A DNA stretch of 64,000 bases from the NCBI RefSeq assembly GCF_028689785.1, contig NZ_JAQVCN010000003.1, positions 1 through 64,000 of the forward strand. Reading direction: 5' to 3'. This stretch comes from Zoogloea sp. (GTDB taxonomy: Bacteria > Pseudomonadota > Gammaproteobacteria > Burkholderiales > Rhodocyclaceae). The notes under the pieces are model-generated. The model saw nothing but the letters and a program-made list of their open reading frames with translations. It ran no database searches and was not told where the DNA came from. The position numbers and the translations under genes were made by a program. This document shows positions 1-6,543 of this stretch, one piece after another (within the stretch, counting starts at the first letter, position 1; each line of letters starts with the position of its first letter).

Positions 1-369
1 AAGCCCGGCCTGCTCTTCATCACCGCCCAAGGTGGTGAGCGCTTCCGCATCGTGGAGCAGACGACCCGCCCCGACCGCCTGCTCACCGCGCACATCACCC
101 TGCTGCCCGAACCGCCGGTGCAGCCCTTGCCGCAAGCCCTTGAGGATGTGCTGCCCCTGCTCCGGGCCATTGTGGCCGACGCGGGCGAGGAGGCCTTTCC
201 GCTGCCCCATCGTTTTGACGACGCCACCTGGGTGGGCTACCGCCTGGCCGAGATCCTGCCCATCCCGGTGCAGGCCCGCCAGCGCCTGCTGGAGCTCGAC
301 GACCCCATCTCGCGGCTGGAAATCATCCAGGCCTACCTGCGTCAGCACAAGCTGCTGGGGGACGACTGA
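1..369 (+). CDS. LON peptidase substrate-binding domain protein (3' part)
   Basis: The window opens inside this gene; 122 C-terminal residues and the stop are visible. The frame reads through position 1 without a start, so the N-terminus lies to the left. The visible part has the second half of a LON N-terminal (substrate-binding) domain: a short beta stretch followed by a helical bundle ending in LLELDDPISRLEII, a pattern seen in stand-alone LON-domain proteins of proteobacteria. No ATPase or Ser-Lys protease domain follows, so this is not Lon protease itself. The role of stand-alone LON-domain proteins is unclear; peptide or protein binding in the cytoplasm is a guess from the domain. Confidence 0.75.
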   Translation, partial: KPGLLFITAQGGERFRIVEQTTRPDRLLTAHITLLPEPPVQPLPQALEDVLPLLRAIVADAGEEAFPLPHRFDDATWVGYRLAEILPIPVQARQRLLELDDPISRLEIIQAYLRQHKLLGDD

Positions 370-418
370 GAGGGTATGAGAAACCCGCTTCCCTCCCTTC
401 GACCTTGAACCGGTGAGC

Positions 419-640
419 GCTTACGGACGGCTTTCCGTTGTACGACGTCACATTGGCCGGGGACTCGCCCCCGGCAGGCGACCTTCTTTCTTGTTGTACG
501 ACAAGAAAGAAGGCAAAGAAACGTACCCCGCTGTCGCGCCCCCTTCGGGGGTTCCCTCCTTCCGGCAATGCCGGGCGGGGTCTTCGCAAACTCGCCCTGC
601 GGGCTCAAACATGCGAAGCCCTCTTTCCGCCCGTCATCAC
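419..640 (+). repeat. intergenic repeat unit, copy A
   Basis: First of two inverted copies in a gene-free stretch of about 690 bp. From left to right it has a head ending in GGCCGGGGACTCGCCCCCGG, a perfect 12-bp hairpin (482-493 with 502-513, loop 494-501, arm CCTTCTTTCTTG), GGCAAAGAA, and a tail with AACTCGCCCTGCGGGCTC. Copy B at 770-979 reads the same on the other strand. Outer limits are approximate because similarity fades. Open frames over the repeat look like translated repeat, with no recognisable protein. Confidence 0.6.
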
Positions 641-769
641 CTCCAGTCGGCACGCCAGAGGGGAGAGGAAATGCAGGTGATCAACGGCCAGTGCCCGACT
701 CAAGTTCCGCAGGGGCTCGGTGCATCCGAAAAGCCCGTTCCGACCCCGCCGAGCAGCGCACCAGCAGGC

Positions 770-979
770 GGGGCCTTCCGGCGCGGCTGTCTGAGCCCGA
801 AGGGCGAGTTCCGCGCCGGCCGCCTGCTGGGAGCAGCGCAGGGCAGTCGGCCGTAGGCCGACCGGGGGTGGCGGGTCGCCTTCTTTGCCTCCTTTCTTGG
901 CGAAGCAAGAAAGGAGGTCGCCCGCCGGGGCGAAATCCCGGCCAACCTCACGCCAAGCAACGGAACGCCCGCAAGTAAG
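770..979 (-). repeat. intergenic repeat unit, copy B (inverted)
   Basis: Inverted partner of copy A. On the minus strand it has the same order: GGCCGGGATTTCGCCCCGG, a perfect 12-bp hairpin (888-899 with 906-917, loop 900-905), GGCAAAGAA, then AACTCGCCCTTCGGGCTC. The hairpin arm is CCTCCTTTCTTG here and CCTTCTTTCTTG in copy A; the opposite arm changes to match, which keeps the stem paired. The two copies point tail to tail with about 130 bp between them. No gene is supported between 370 and 1060. Confidence 0.6.
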
Positions 980-1037
980 GACTCAAGCCTTACCTGTCGG
1001 GGCGAAAACGCTTTCCACGCTCAACGCGAACATCACC

Positions 1038-1060
1038 AATGAATTCGACCCCACGGGCCT
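1038..1060 (+). repeat. dispersed gene-end palindrome, copy 1 (half)
   Basis: Contains TGAATTCGACCCCACGGGCC, the half-site of a palindrome that recurs at 5341, 11483, 35326 and 51520. It abuts the mutY stop codon on the minus strand and lies between convergent genes, where a bidirectional terminator would be expected. Confidence 0.6.
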
Positions 1061-2116
1061 TCAGTCCGCCCCGGCGAGCAGGTCGCGCTGGGTGAGCTGC
1101 AGCAGCAGCTTGCGCACTGGGGCGGGCAGGGCCGCCTCGTCGAGCCGGTCGAGGGGGTGCCACAGCAGGGTGGCTTCGTTGCAGGCGGAGGGTGTGTCCA
1201 CCTCCACCGCCTCGGGCTGCAGGTTCAGGGTGAAGTGGGTGAATACGTGCCTAAAGCCGGCCAGCCGCTCCACCTTGCGTACCGTCAGGCCGAAGCGGGT
1301 GCGCACCCAGCTGGCCGTGTCTGCATCTTCGGGCAGTTCCGGCAGGCTCTGCAGGCCGCCCCAGATGCCGGTCGAAGGGCGGCGCTCCAGCAGCACGGCG
1401 CCGTCGGCCAGGATCACCGCAAAGCGTCCGTCCCGCTCGCGAACCGCCTTTTTCGGGCGGGGTGTGGGCAGCTCGCCCACCCGGCCGTCGCGCAGGGCTA
1501 CGCAGCGCTCCGCCACCGGGCAGCGCCCGCAGGCCGGGCGGCCGCGGGTGCACACGGTGGCACCCAGATCCATCTGGGCCTGGGTATACACATCCACATC
1601 GCGGGTCGGCAGCAGGCTCTCGGCCAGAGCCCACAATGAGTTCTCCACGTTCTTGCTGCCTGGAAAACCGTCGATGCCGAAGCAGCGGGTCAGCACACGC
1701 TTGACGTTGCCATCAAGGATCGCCGCCCGGGTACCGTGGGAGAAAGCACTGATCGCCGCCGCCGTGGACCGGCCGATGCCCGGCAGCTCGGCCAGCACGG
1801 CCGGATCCACCGGAAACGTGCCCCCGTGGCGAGTCATCACCGCCTGGGCGCACTTGTGCAGGTTGCGGGCGCGGGCGTAGTAGCCGAGGCCGCTCCACAG
1901 GGTCAGCACATCCTCCACTGGCGCCGCGGCCAGGCTGGGCAGGTCAGGAAAGCGCGCGAGGAAACGGACGTAGTAGGGGATCACCGTGTCCACCTGGGTC
2001 TGCTGCAGCATGATCTCCGACAGCCACACCCGGTAGGCATCCCGCACCTGCCAGGGCAGGCCGTGGCGGCCGTGCCCGCGCTGCCAGGCGATCAGGGTTT
2101 CTGCAAATGTATTCAA
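1061..2116 (-). CDS. mutY: A/G-specific adenine glycosylase MutY
   Basis: Removes adenine mispaired with 8-oxoguanine in DNA; part of the GO repair system. The helix-hairpin-helix is seen as LPGIGRSTA followed by the catalytic Asp in ILDGNVKRV (residue 135), with the proton-donor Glu in LSEIMLQQTQ (residue 34). The 4Fe-4S cluster motif is C-x6-C-x2-C-x5-C at residues 189-205. The C-terminal third is the NUDIX-like domain that reads 8-oxoG. No ATG fits the family start: I chose TTG at 2116, which gives the usual NTFAETLIAW beginning and 351 residues. The frame extends to another TTG at 2203, but that would nearly reach the divergent gene at 2215. Confidence 0.93.
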   Translation of the reverse strand: MNTFAETLIAWQRGHGRHGLPWQVRDAYRVWLSEIMLQQTQVDTVIPYYVRFLARFPDLPSLAAAPVEDVLTLWSGLGYYARARNLHKCAQAVMTRHGGTFPVDPAVLAELPGIGRSTAAAISAFSHGTRAAILDGNVKRVLTRCFGIDGFPGSKNVENSLWALAESLLPTRDVDVYTQAQMDLGATVCTRGRPACGRCPVAERCVALRDGRVGELPTPRPKKAVRERDGRFAVILADGAVLLERRPSTGIWGGLQSLPELPEDADTASWVRTRFGLTVRKVERLAGFRHVFTHFTLNLQPEAVEVDTPSACNEATLLWHPLDRLDEAALPAPVRKLLLQLTQRDLLAGAD

Positions 2117-2214
2117 TCTCTTAACCCCTCGACGGTGGGGCCCCGCGCGGCGATAATGCGGGCCCCCTACAGGCTTCAGGCCCGCCCCGGTGGCGTGGCT
2201 CAACCGACTTCGAC

Positions 2215-2706
2215 ATGACTGTTCCCAAGAATGATCCGGCGGTCCGCGCCTTTCGCGACACGCTGGGCATGTTTCCCACCGGCGTTACGGTCATCACCGC
2301 CCGGGCCCCCAGCGGCGAACCCATCGGGCTCACCGTCAGCTCCTTCAACTCCGTGTCCCTGACGCCGCAGCTGATCGTCTGGAGCCTGTCCGGGCATTTG
2401 CCCAGTGTGCCCATCTTCGAGAACGCGGCAGTGTACGCGATCAACGTGCTCGCCGAAGACCAGCAGGACATGTCCCAGCGTTTTGCCAGCCGCCGCGACG
2501 ACAAGTTCGCCGGCCTGGATTACACCGAAGGCGTCGATGGCGTGCCCCTGCTGCCCGGCTGCGCTGCCTGGTTCCAGTGCCGCCAGTTTGCCCGTCATCC
2601 CGGCGGCGACCACGTCATCTTCATTGGCGAGGTGATCCGTTTCGAGTCCGGCGAGGCGCGCAAGCCCCTGGTCTTCCAGGGTGGTTCCTACCGCCGTCTC
2701 GCGTAA
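2215..2706 (+). CDS. flavin reductase family protein
   Basis: A 163-residue single-domain protein of the flavin reductase-like (FMN-binding split barrel) family, which uses NAD(P)H to reduce free FMN or FAD for partner monooxygenases. The N-terminal FPTGVTVIT and the GLTVSSFNSVSL segment are typical of HpaC/NtaB-like reductases and contact the flavin. No monooxygenase partner lies nearby; the next gene, an alpha/beta hydrolase, starts 4 bp after the stop, so the two are probably co-transcribed. The physiological partner cannot be named. Confidence 0.85.
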   Translation: MTVPKNDPAVRAFRDTLGMFPTGVTVITARAPSGEPIGLTVSSFNSVSLTPQLIVWSLSGHLPSVPIFENAAVYAINVLAEDQQDMSQRFASRRDDKFAGLDYTEGVDGVPLLPGCAAWFQCRQFARHPGGDHVIFIGEVIRFESGEARKPLVFQGGSYRRLA

Positions 2707-2709
2707 GGC

Positions 2710-3507
2710 ATGCATCCCCCGCGCTGGATCGAAACCGGTCGCGGCTCCCACGGGCTGGTGTTTCTGCATGGGGTGAGCGGCGGGGCCCTGGGGGCCAGCG
2801 ATCTGCTGCCGCGCATCACGCCGTCGGGATGGCGTGGCCTGGCCTGGGACATGCCCGGCTATGGCAGCAGTGCGCCCATCGATCCTTTTGATTTCGACGG
2901 CTTGGCCACCGCTCTGGTGGCACTCATCGATGCCGCGGGATTCGACCGGGTGGCGCTGGTGGGCCACAGCATGGGCGGCATGGTGGCCCTGCAGACGGCG
3001 GCTGCCTTTCCCAACCGGGTGTCCGGCCTGGTGCTGGCCTGCTGCACGCCCGCCTTCGGCGCCCGTGGTGGCCCTCAGCAGCAAGCCTTCCTGGCCCGCC
3101 GTGTCGGGCCGCTCGACGATGGCGCCTCCATGCGCGAACTGGCGGTTGAGCTGATCCCCACCATGGTCGGCCCTGGCGGTGACCCCCAGGTGGTGGGCGA
3201 CGCGGTGGACGTGATGGCCGCCATTCCGCCGGCCAGTTACCGGTCCGCCATGCGGGCGGTGGTGGGCTTCGACCAGCGCGCCGCGTTGGGTGGGCTGACC
3301 ATGCCGGCCCTGGTCCTAGCCGGCACCCACGACAAGGTGTCTCAGCCGCTGGTGTTGCAGCGCATGGCCGAGCGCATTCCCAATGCCTGCTACCGCGAGC
3401 TGGATGCCGGCCACCTCGCCCCCTTCGAGGAGCCCGAGGCCTTTGCCGAGGCAGTGCAGGCTTTCCTGGCGGGGCTGGATAGTGCCCCTGTCACTTTCGT
3501 GCTCTAG
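2710..3507 (+). CDS. alpha/beta fold hydrolase
   Basis: A 265-residue cytoplasmic hydrolase. The nucleophile elbow GHSMGG (Ser87), an acid in AGTHDKVSQP and the histidine in AGHLAPFEEP form the usual Ser-Asp-His triad. An oxyanion-hole region FLHGVSGG lies near the N-terminus. The closest broad match is the 3-oxoadipate enol-lactonase/haloperoxidase-like group, but sequence alone does not give the substrate. It begins 4 bp after the flavin reductase stop, which suggests a two-gene operon and a shared catabolic role (inference). Confidence 0.8.
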   Translation: MHPPRWIETGRGSHGLVFLHGVSGGALGASDLLPRITPSGWRGLAWDMPGYGSSAPIDPFDFDGLATALVALIDAAGFDRVALVGHSMGGMVALQTAAAFPNRVSGLVLACCTPAFGARGGPQQQAFLARRVGPLDDGASMRELAVELIPTMVGPGGDPQVVGDAVDVMAAIPPASYRSAMRAVVGFDQRAALGGLTMPALVLAGTHDKVSQPLVLQRMAERIPNACYRELDAGHLAPFEEPEAFAEAVQAFLAGLDSAPVTFVL

Positions 3508-3537
3508 GGTTCAACGCTTTTCAGGCCTATCGCCGCC

Positions 3538-3909
3538 ATGCAAGAAAGCCCCTTCAAAGGCAAGACCGGCCTCACCCGGGTGTGGAACGCCTTCCACTAT
3601 TCCATGGCCGGCCTGGCCGCCGCCTACCGCAACGAAGACGCCTTCCGTCAGGAGGCCTGGCTGGCAGCGGTGCTCATCCCGCTGGCCCTGTTCCTGCCCG
3701 TTTCCGCCCTCGGCAAGGCCCTGATGATCGCCAGCGTGCTGCTGGTGATCATCGTCGAGCTGGTCAATTCGGCCCTCGAAGCCACCGTGGACCGCATCTC
3801 CCTCGACCATCATCACCTGGCCAAGCGCGCCAAGGACATCGGCAGCGCCGCAGTCTTCGTCGCCCTGGTCAATGTGGTGGTAGTGTGGAGCCTCATTCTC
3901 TTTGCCTGA
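3538..3909 (+). CDS. dgkA: diacylglycerol kinase DgkA
   Basis: Small inner-membrane kinase that phosphorylates diacylglycerol to phosphatidic acid with ATP, recycling lipid released by envelope glucan or LPS modification. The 123 residues match the family length. Three membrane segments (about 43-58, 61-78, 102-122) and the signature ELVNSALEATVDRI (residues 74-87) with the catalytic Glu are seen, followed by AKDIGSAAV. Start ATG at 3538, 30 bp after the previous gene. Confidence 0.93.
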   Translation: MQESPFKGKTGLTRVWNAFHYSMAGLAAAYRNEDAFRQEAWLAAVLIPLALFLPVSALGKALMIASVLLVIIVELVNSALEATVDRISLDHHHLAKRAKDIGSAAVFVALVNVVVVWSLILFA

Positions 3910-3918
3910 GCACACGCC

Positions 3919-4122
3919 ATGACCTCTCCCTCCGGCAAGAAGCCCTGTGTCAATTGCACCTGCGCCACTACCGGCTTCTGCCCGCGAGGCGTGGGCGCCA
4001 ACATCCCGCCGGAGCTCGCCGCCCAGCAACCGCCAGTCCGGGCCAGGCCGCTTTCGGCCGGGCAGCAGCGTCGTGAACAGCTCCGCCAGCTGCCCGGAAA
4101 GCGCCGCGCCATGCGCTTCTGA
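3919..4122 (+). CDS. small cysteine-rich hypothetical protein
   Basis: A 67-residue frame beginning 9 bp after dgkA. Residues 10-21 carry four cysteines as C-x2-C-x-C-x6-C, followed by an RG-rich, strongly basic tail. No signal peptide or membrane segment. The spacing of the cysteines could hold a metal ion, but I recognise no family. The tight spacing behind dgkA and the lack of any other gene before 4218 favour a real gene; ribosome binding is not obvious. Treat as a conserved-looking small protein of unknown function. Confidence 0.45.
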   Translation: MTSPSGKKPCVNCTCATTGFCPRGVGANIPPELAAQQPPVRARPLSAGQQRREQLRQLPGKRRAMRF

Positions 4123-4217
4123 GCGCAGCCCCCGCAGCAGGGCCCGGCTTTGTGTCGAGCTGGCCGTTCTCCCGTGAGAGAATCGCGCCCCTCGTTTTTT
4201 CCCTCCCGGACCCTCCC

Positions 4218-5225
4218 ATGACCGAGTCGACCCACGCCATCTCAGGCCTTGTCATCCACCGGCTGATCCGCGCCGCCGAGGGCCCGTCCCAGGTAGAGCT
4301 ACGGCCCGCCGCCAACCCTCTCGACGAGCCCGCCGCGCGCCTGATGGAGCGCCTGTGCCGGCACTTCGCCGAGCGCCCGGGCAAGGGCTTCGGCTGGTTC
4401 GAGAAGGATGAGCGCAGCTTCCCCATGCCGCGCCTGGTGCGCGAGCATGCCATCGAGCAGAGCATGGATTTCGCCACCCTGTCGAAGGAGATGGTGACCC
4501 AGCTGCAGCAGCGGGTGGACGAGGACAAGATGGACGAGGGCGGCTACGTGCTCATCGCCCGCGCCACCGTGTTCGGCGCCGACTGCCTCTACGTTGCCCT
4601 GCTGCAGGAGACCCTCGGGACGGTGATCGGCGACGGCCTGAGCATCCAGGACAGCCCGCACCTGGATTTCTCGGCCCTGCAGGTGGCCGGGCGCATCGAC
4701 ATCAGTGCCTGGCAGGCTGGCGCCGAGCGCTACATCAGTTTCCTCAAGGGGCGCGGCGACGTGGCAGGCTGGTTCAAGCGCTTCCTCGGCTGCACGGACG
4801 TGGTCATCGCCCTCAAGGAAACCAAGAAGCTGGTGGAGACCCTCAGCCACTTCGCCGAAACCCAGCAGCTTGACGCTGCCGAGCGTGACGAACTGCTGGA
4901 GCGGGCCCACCTGGTGCTCGAAGAGATGGGCGACAGCGGTGCCGCCCTCAACCTGGAGGCCGTGGCCGGGCAGATCTTCCCCGACGCCCCGCAGAAACTC
5001 AGCGCCACCCTGCAGGACGAAGCCCTCGACCTGGCCAGCGGCTTCGTCCCCGACAAGCGCGCCCTGCGCCCCCTGATCCGCTTCAAGGCCAGCGCCGAAG
5101 ACTGGAAGCTCGAATTCGAACGCAGCGGCCTGCGCTCCGGTGCGGTGCAATACGACAAGGCCAGCAATACCCTGGTGCTCACCAACGTCCCGGAGAACCT
5201 GAAGAAGCTGCTGCTGGAAGAGTGA
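4218..5225 (+). CDS. nucleoid-associated protein, YejK family
   Basis: A 335-residue protein of the YejK/NdpA family, the same length as E. coli YejK. Family features include the N-terminal ISGLVIHRLIR, the helical MERLCRHFAERPGKGFG region, and a C-terminal half ending in NVPENLKKLL. YejK proteins are found with the nucleoid and affect DNA supercoiling in vitro. The ATG at 4218 was chosen over an upstream start at 4152 because the family begins at this point. Confidence 0.85.
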   Translation: MTESTHAISGLVIHRLIRAAEGPSQVELRPAANPLDEPAARLMERLCRHFAERPGKGFGWFEKDERSFPMPRLVREHAIEQSMDFATLSKEMVTQLQQRVDEDKMDEGGYVLIARATVFGADCLYVALLQETLGTVIGDGLSIQDSPHLDFSALQVAGRIDISAWQAGAERYISFLKGRGDVAGWFKRFLGCTDVVIALKETKKLVETLSHFAETQQLDAAERDELLERAHLVLEEMGDSGAALNLEAVAGQIFPDAPQKLSATLQDEALDLASGFVPDKRALRPLIRFKASAEDWKLEFERSGLRSGAVQYDKASNTLVLTNVPENLKKLLLEE

Positions 5226-5273
5226 GCCCGGAGGGCATTGAAACCGCGTGAGCTTGCTTGAGCGGGCCCGCCT

Positions 5274-5367
5274 TTGTGGGGGCGAATTCATCCTACCTCA
5301 CTCGCCCAAGTCATCGGCATGCCTTTAATCCGGGACCGCGGTCGAATGAATTCGACCCCACGGGCCT
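5274..5367. repeat. dispersed gene-end palindrome, copy 2 (split)
   Basis: Two halves of the gene-end palindrome. GTGGGGGCGAATTCAT sits at 5275-5290 and GTCGAATGAATTCGAC at 5341-5356, followed by CCCACGGGCCT. The second half is itself a perfect 6-bp hairpin with a TGAA loop and runs into the stop codon of the minus-strand rlmN-like gene. About 50 bp separate the halves, unlike the compact copies at 11483 and 51520. Lies between convergent genes. Confidence 0.6.
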
Positions 5368-6404
5368 CAGCTGCGCTGGCGTTTGATCACTCGGATCGGT
5401 GCTTCGCCGGCGATGGCGCGGGCGCGGAGCTGGCCGCAGCCGCCGTCCACGTCCTGCCCGGCGGAGTTGCGCAGCTTGGTGAGGATGCCGCGGCGGTGGA
5501 GCTGGCGGGCGATGTCGGCGGCCTTCTCCCAGGCCGGGCGGCGGTAGGGCAGGTCGGGGATGGTGTTGTAGGGGATCATGTTCATGATCGCGTACTTGCC
5601 CGACAGCAGGCGCACGATGCCGTCGAGCTCCTCCGGGGTGTCGTTGATTCCGTCCAGCAGGGTCCATTGGTACTGGATCGGATAGCCAGTGGCGCGGGCG
5701 TAGGCTTCACCGCGTTCGACGATCTCTTCCGGCGTCATCGGTGGTGCCTTGGGCAGCAGCTCGGCGCGCAGGTTGGCCCGGCTGGTGTGCAGGGACAGGG
5801 CCAGGGCCGGCTTGACCGGGCCCTCGGGCAGGCGCTCGAAGACGCGCGGGTCGCCCACCGTGGAGAACACCAGGTTCTTGTGGCCGATGCCGCCCTCGCT
5901 GCCGAGGAGCTGGATGGCCTCCAGCACGTTGTCCAGGTTGTGGGCGGGTTCGCCCATGCCCATGAAGACCACCTTCTTCACCGGCCGGCGGGCCCGGGCC
6001 AGCACCACCTGGGCGACGATCTCGGCGCTGCCCACCTGGCGCAGCAGGCCGTCGCGGCCGGTCATGCAGAACACGCAGCCCACCGCGCAGCCCACCTGGC
6101 TGGAGACGCACAGGCCGTCCCGGGGCAGCAGCACGCTTTCCACGGTCTGGCGGTCGCCCAGCTGCACCAGCAAGCGCGCCGAGCCGTCCTCGCCGGGGTG
6201 CTCGGCGTGTACCCGGGCCAGGCCGGCCAGTTCGGCCTCCAGGGCGGGGAGGGCGGCCACCACGCCAGCGGGCAGGGCCGGGCCGCGCCGGCTCGGGCCG
6301 GCATCGAGGGGCAGGGCGTGGGTCCAGGCGCGCAGCATGCGCTGGACATGGACAGGCTTGGCGCCGAGGTCGGCGAGCCGCTGGTGGAGGTGTTCGATGC
6401 GCAT
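5367..6404 (-). CDS. RlmN/Cfr-family radical SAM RNA methyltransferase
   Basis: Uses SAM and a 4Fe-4S cluster to methylate C2 of adenosine in RNA (23S rRNA A2503 and some tRNAs for RlmN). The radical SAM triad is C-x3-C-x2-C at residues 106, 110 and 113. The two catalytic cysteines of this family are also present: Cys99 in GLCVSSQVGC and Cys323 in DVDGGCGQL. MGMGEPAHN and SLHTS are SAM-contact segments. At 345 residues it is slightly shorter than standard RlmN. It lies outside the usual ndk-rlmN-ispG context, so it may be a second paralogue and the exact target is uncertain. Confidence 0.85.
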   Translation of the reverse strand: MRIEHLHQRLADLGAKPVHVQRMLRAWTHALPLDAGPSRRGPALPAGVVAALPALEAELAGLARVHAEHPGEDGSARLLVQLGDRQTVESVLLPRDGLCVSSQVGCAVGCVFCMTGRDGLLRQVGSAEIVAQVVLARARRPVKKVVFMGMGEPAHNLDNVLEAIQLLGSEGGIGHKNLVFSTVGDPRVFERLPEGPVKPALALSLHTSRANLRAELLPKAPPMTPEEIVERGEAYARATGYPIQYQWTLLDGINDTPEELDGIVRLLSGKYAIMNMIPYNTIPDLPYRRPAWEKAADIARQLHRRGILTKLRNSAGQDVDGGCGQLRARAIAGEAPIRVIKRQRS

Positions 6405-6543
6405 GAGGGGGCGAATGATAGGCCATTTCTGCCCTGTTTTCAGGGGGATGCATACGGCCGGGGGGGCCGCGGGGGACGGCTCCGGAAGGCGGGCCCGGGT
6501 GAGGTGGCTTCAGTTTGGCGTGATTGCGCCGTTATGACGGGCC

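Noticed and set aside
413-856. Open frame of 147 codons in the gap after the LON-domain gene
   Set aside because: It runs through the inverted repeat, has no family similarity, and its sequence is explained as translated repeat.
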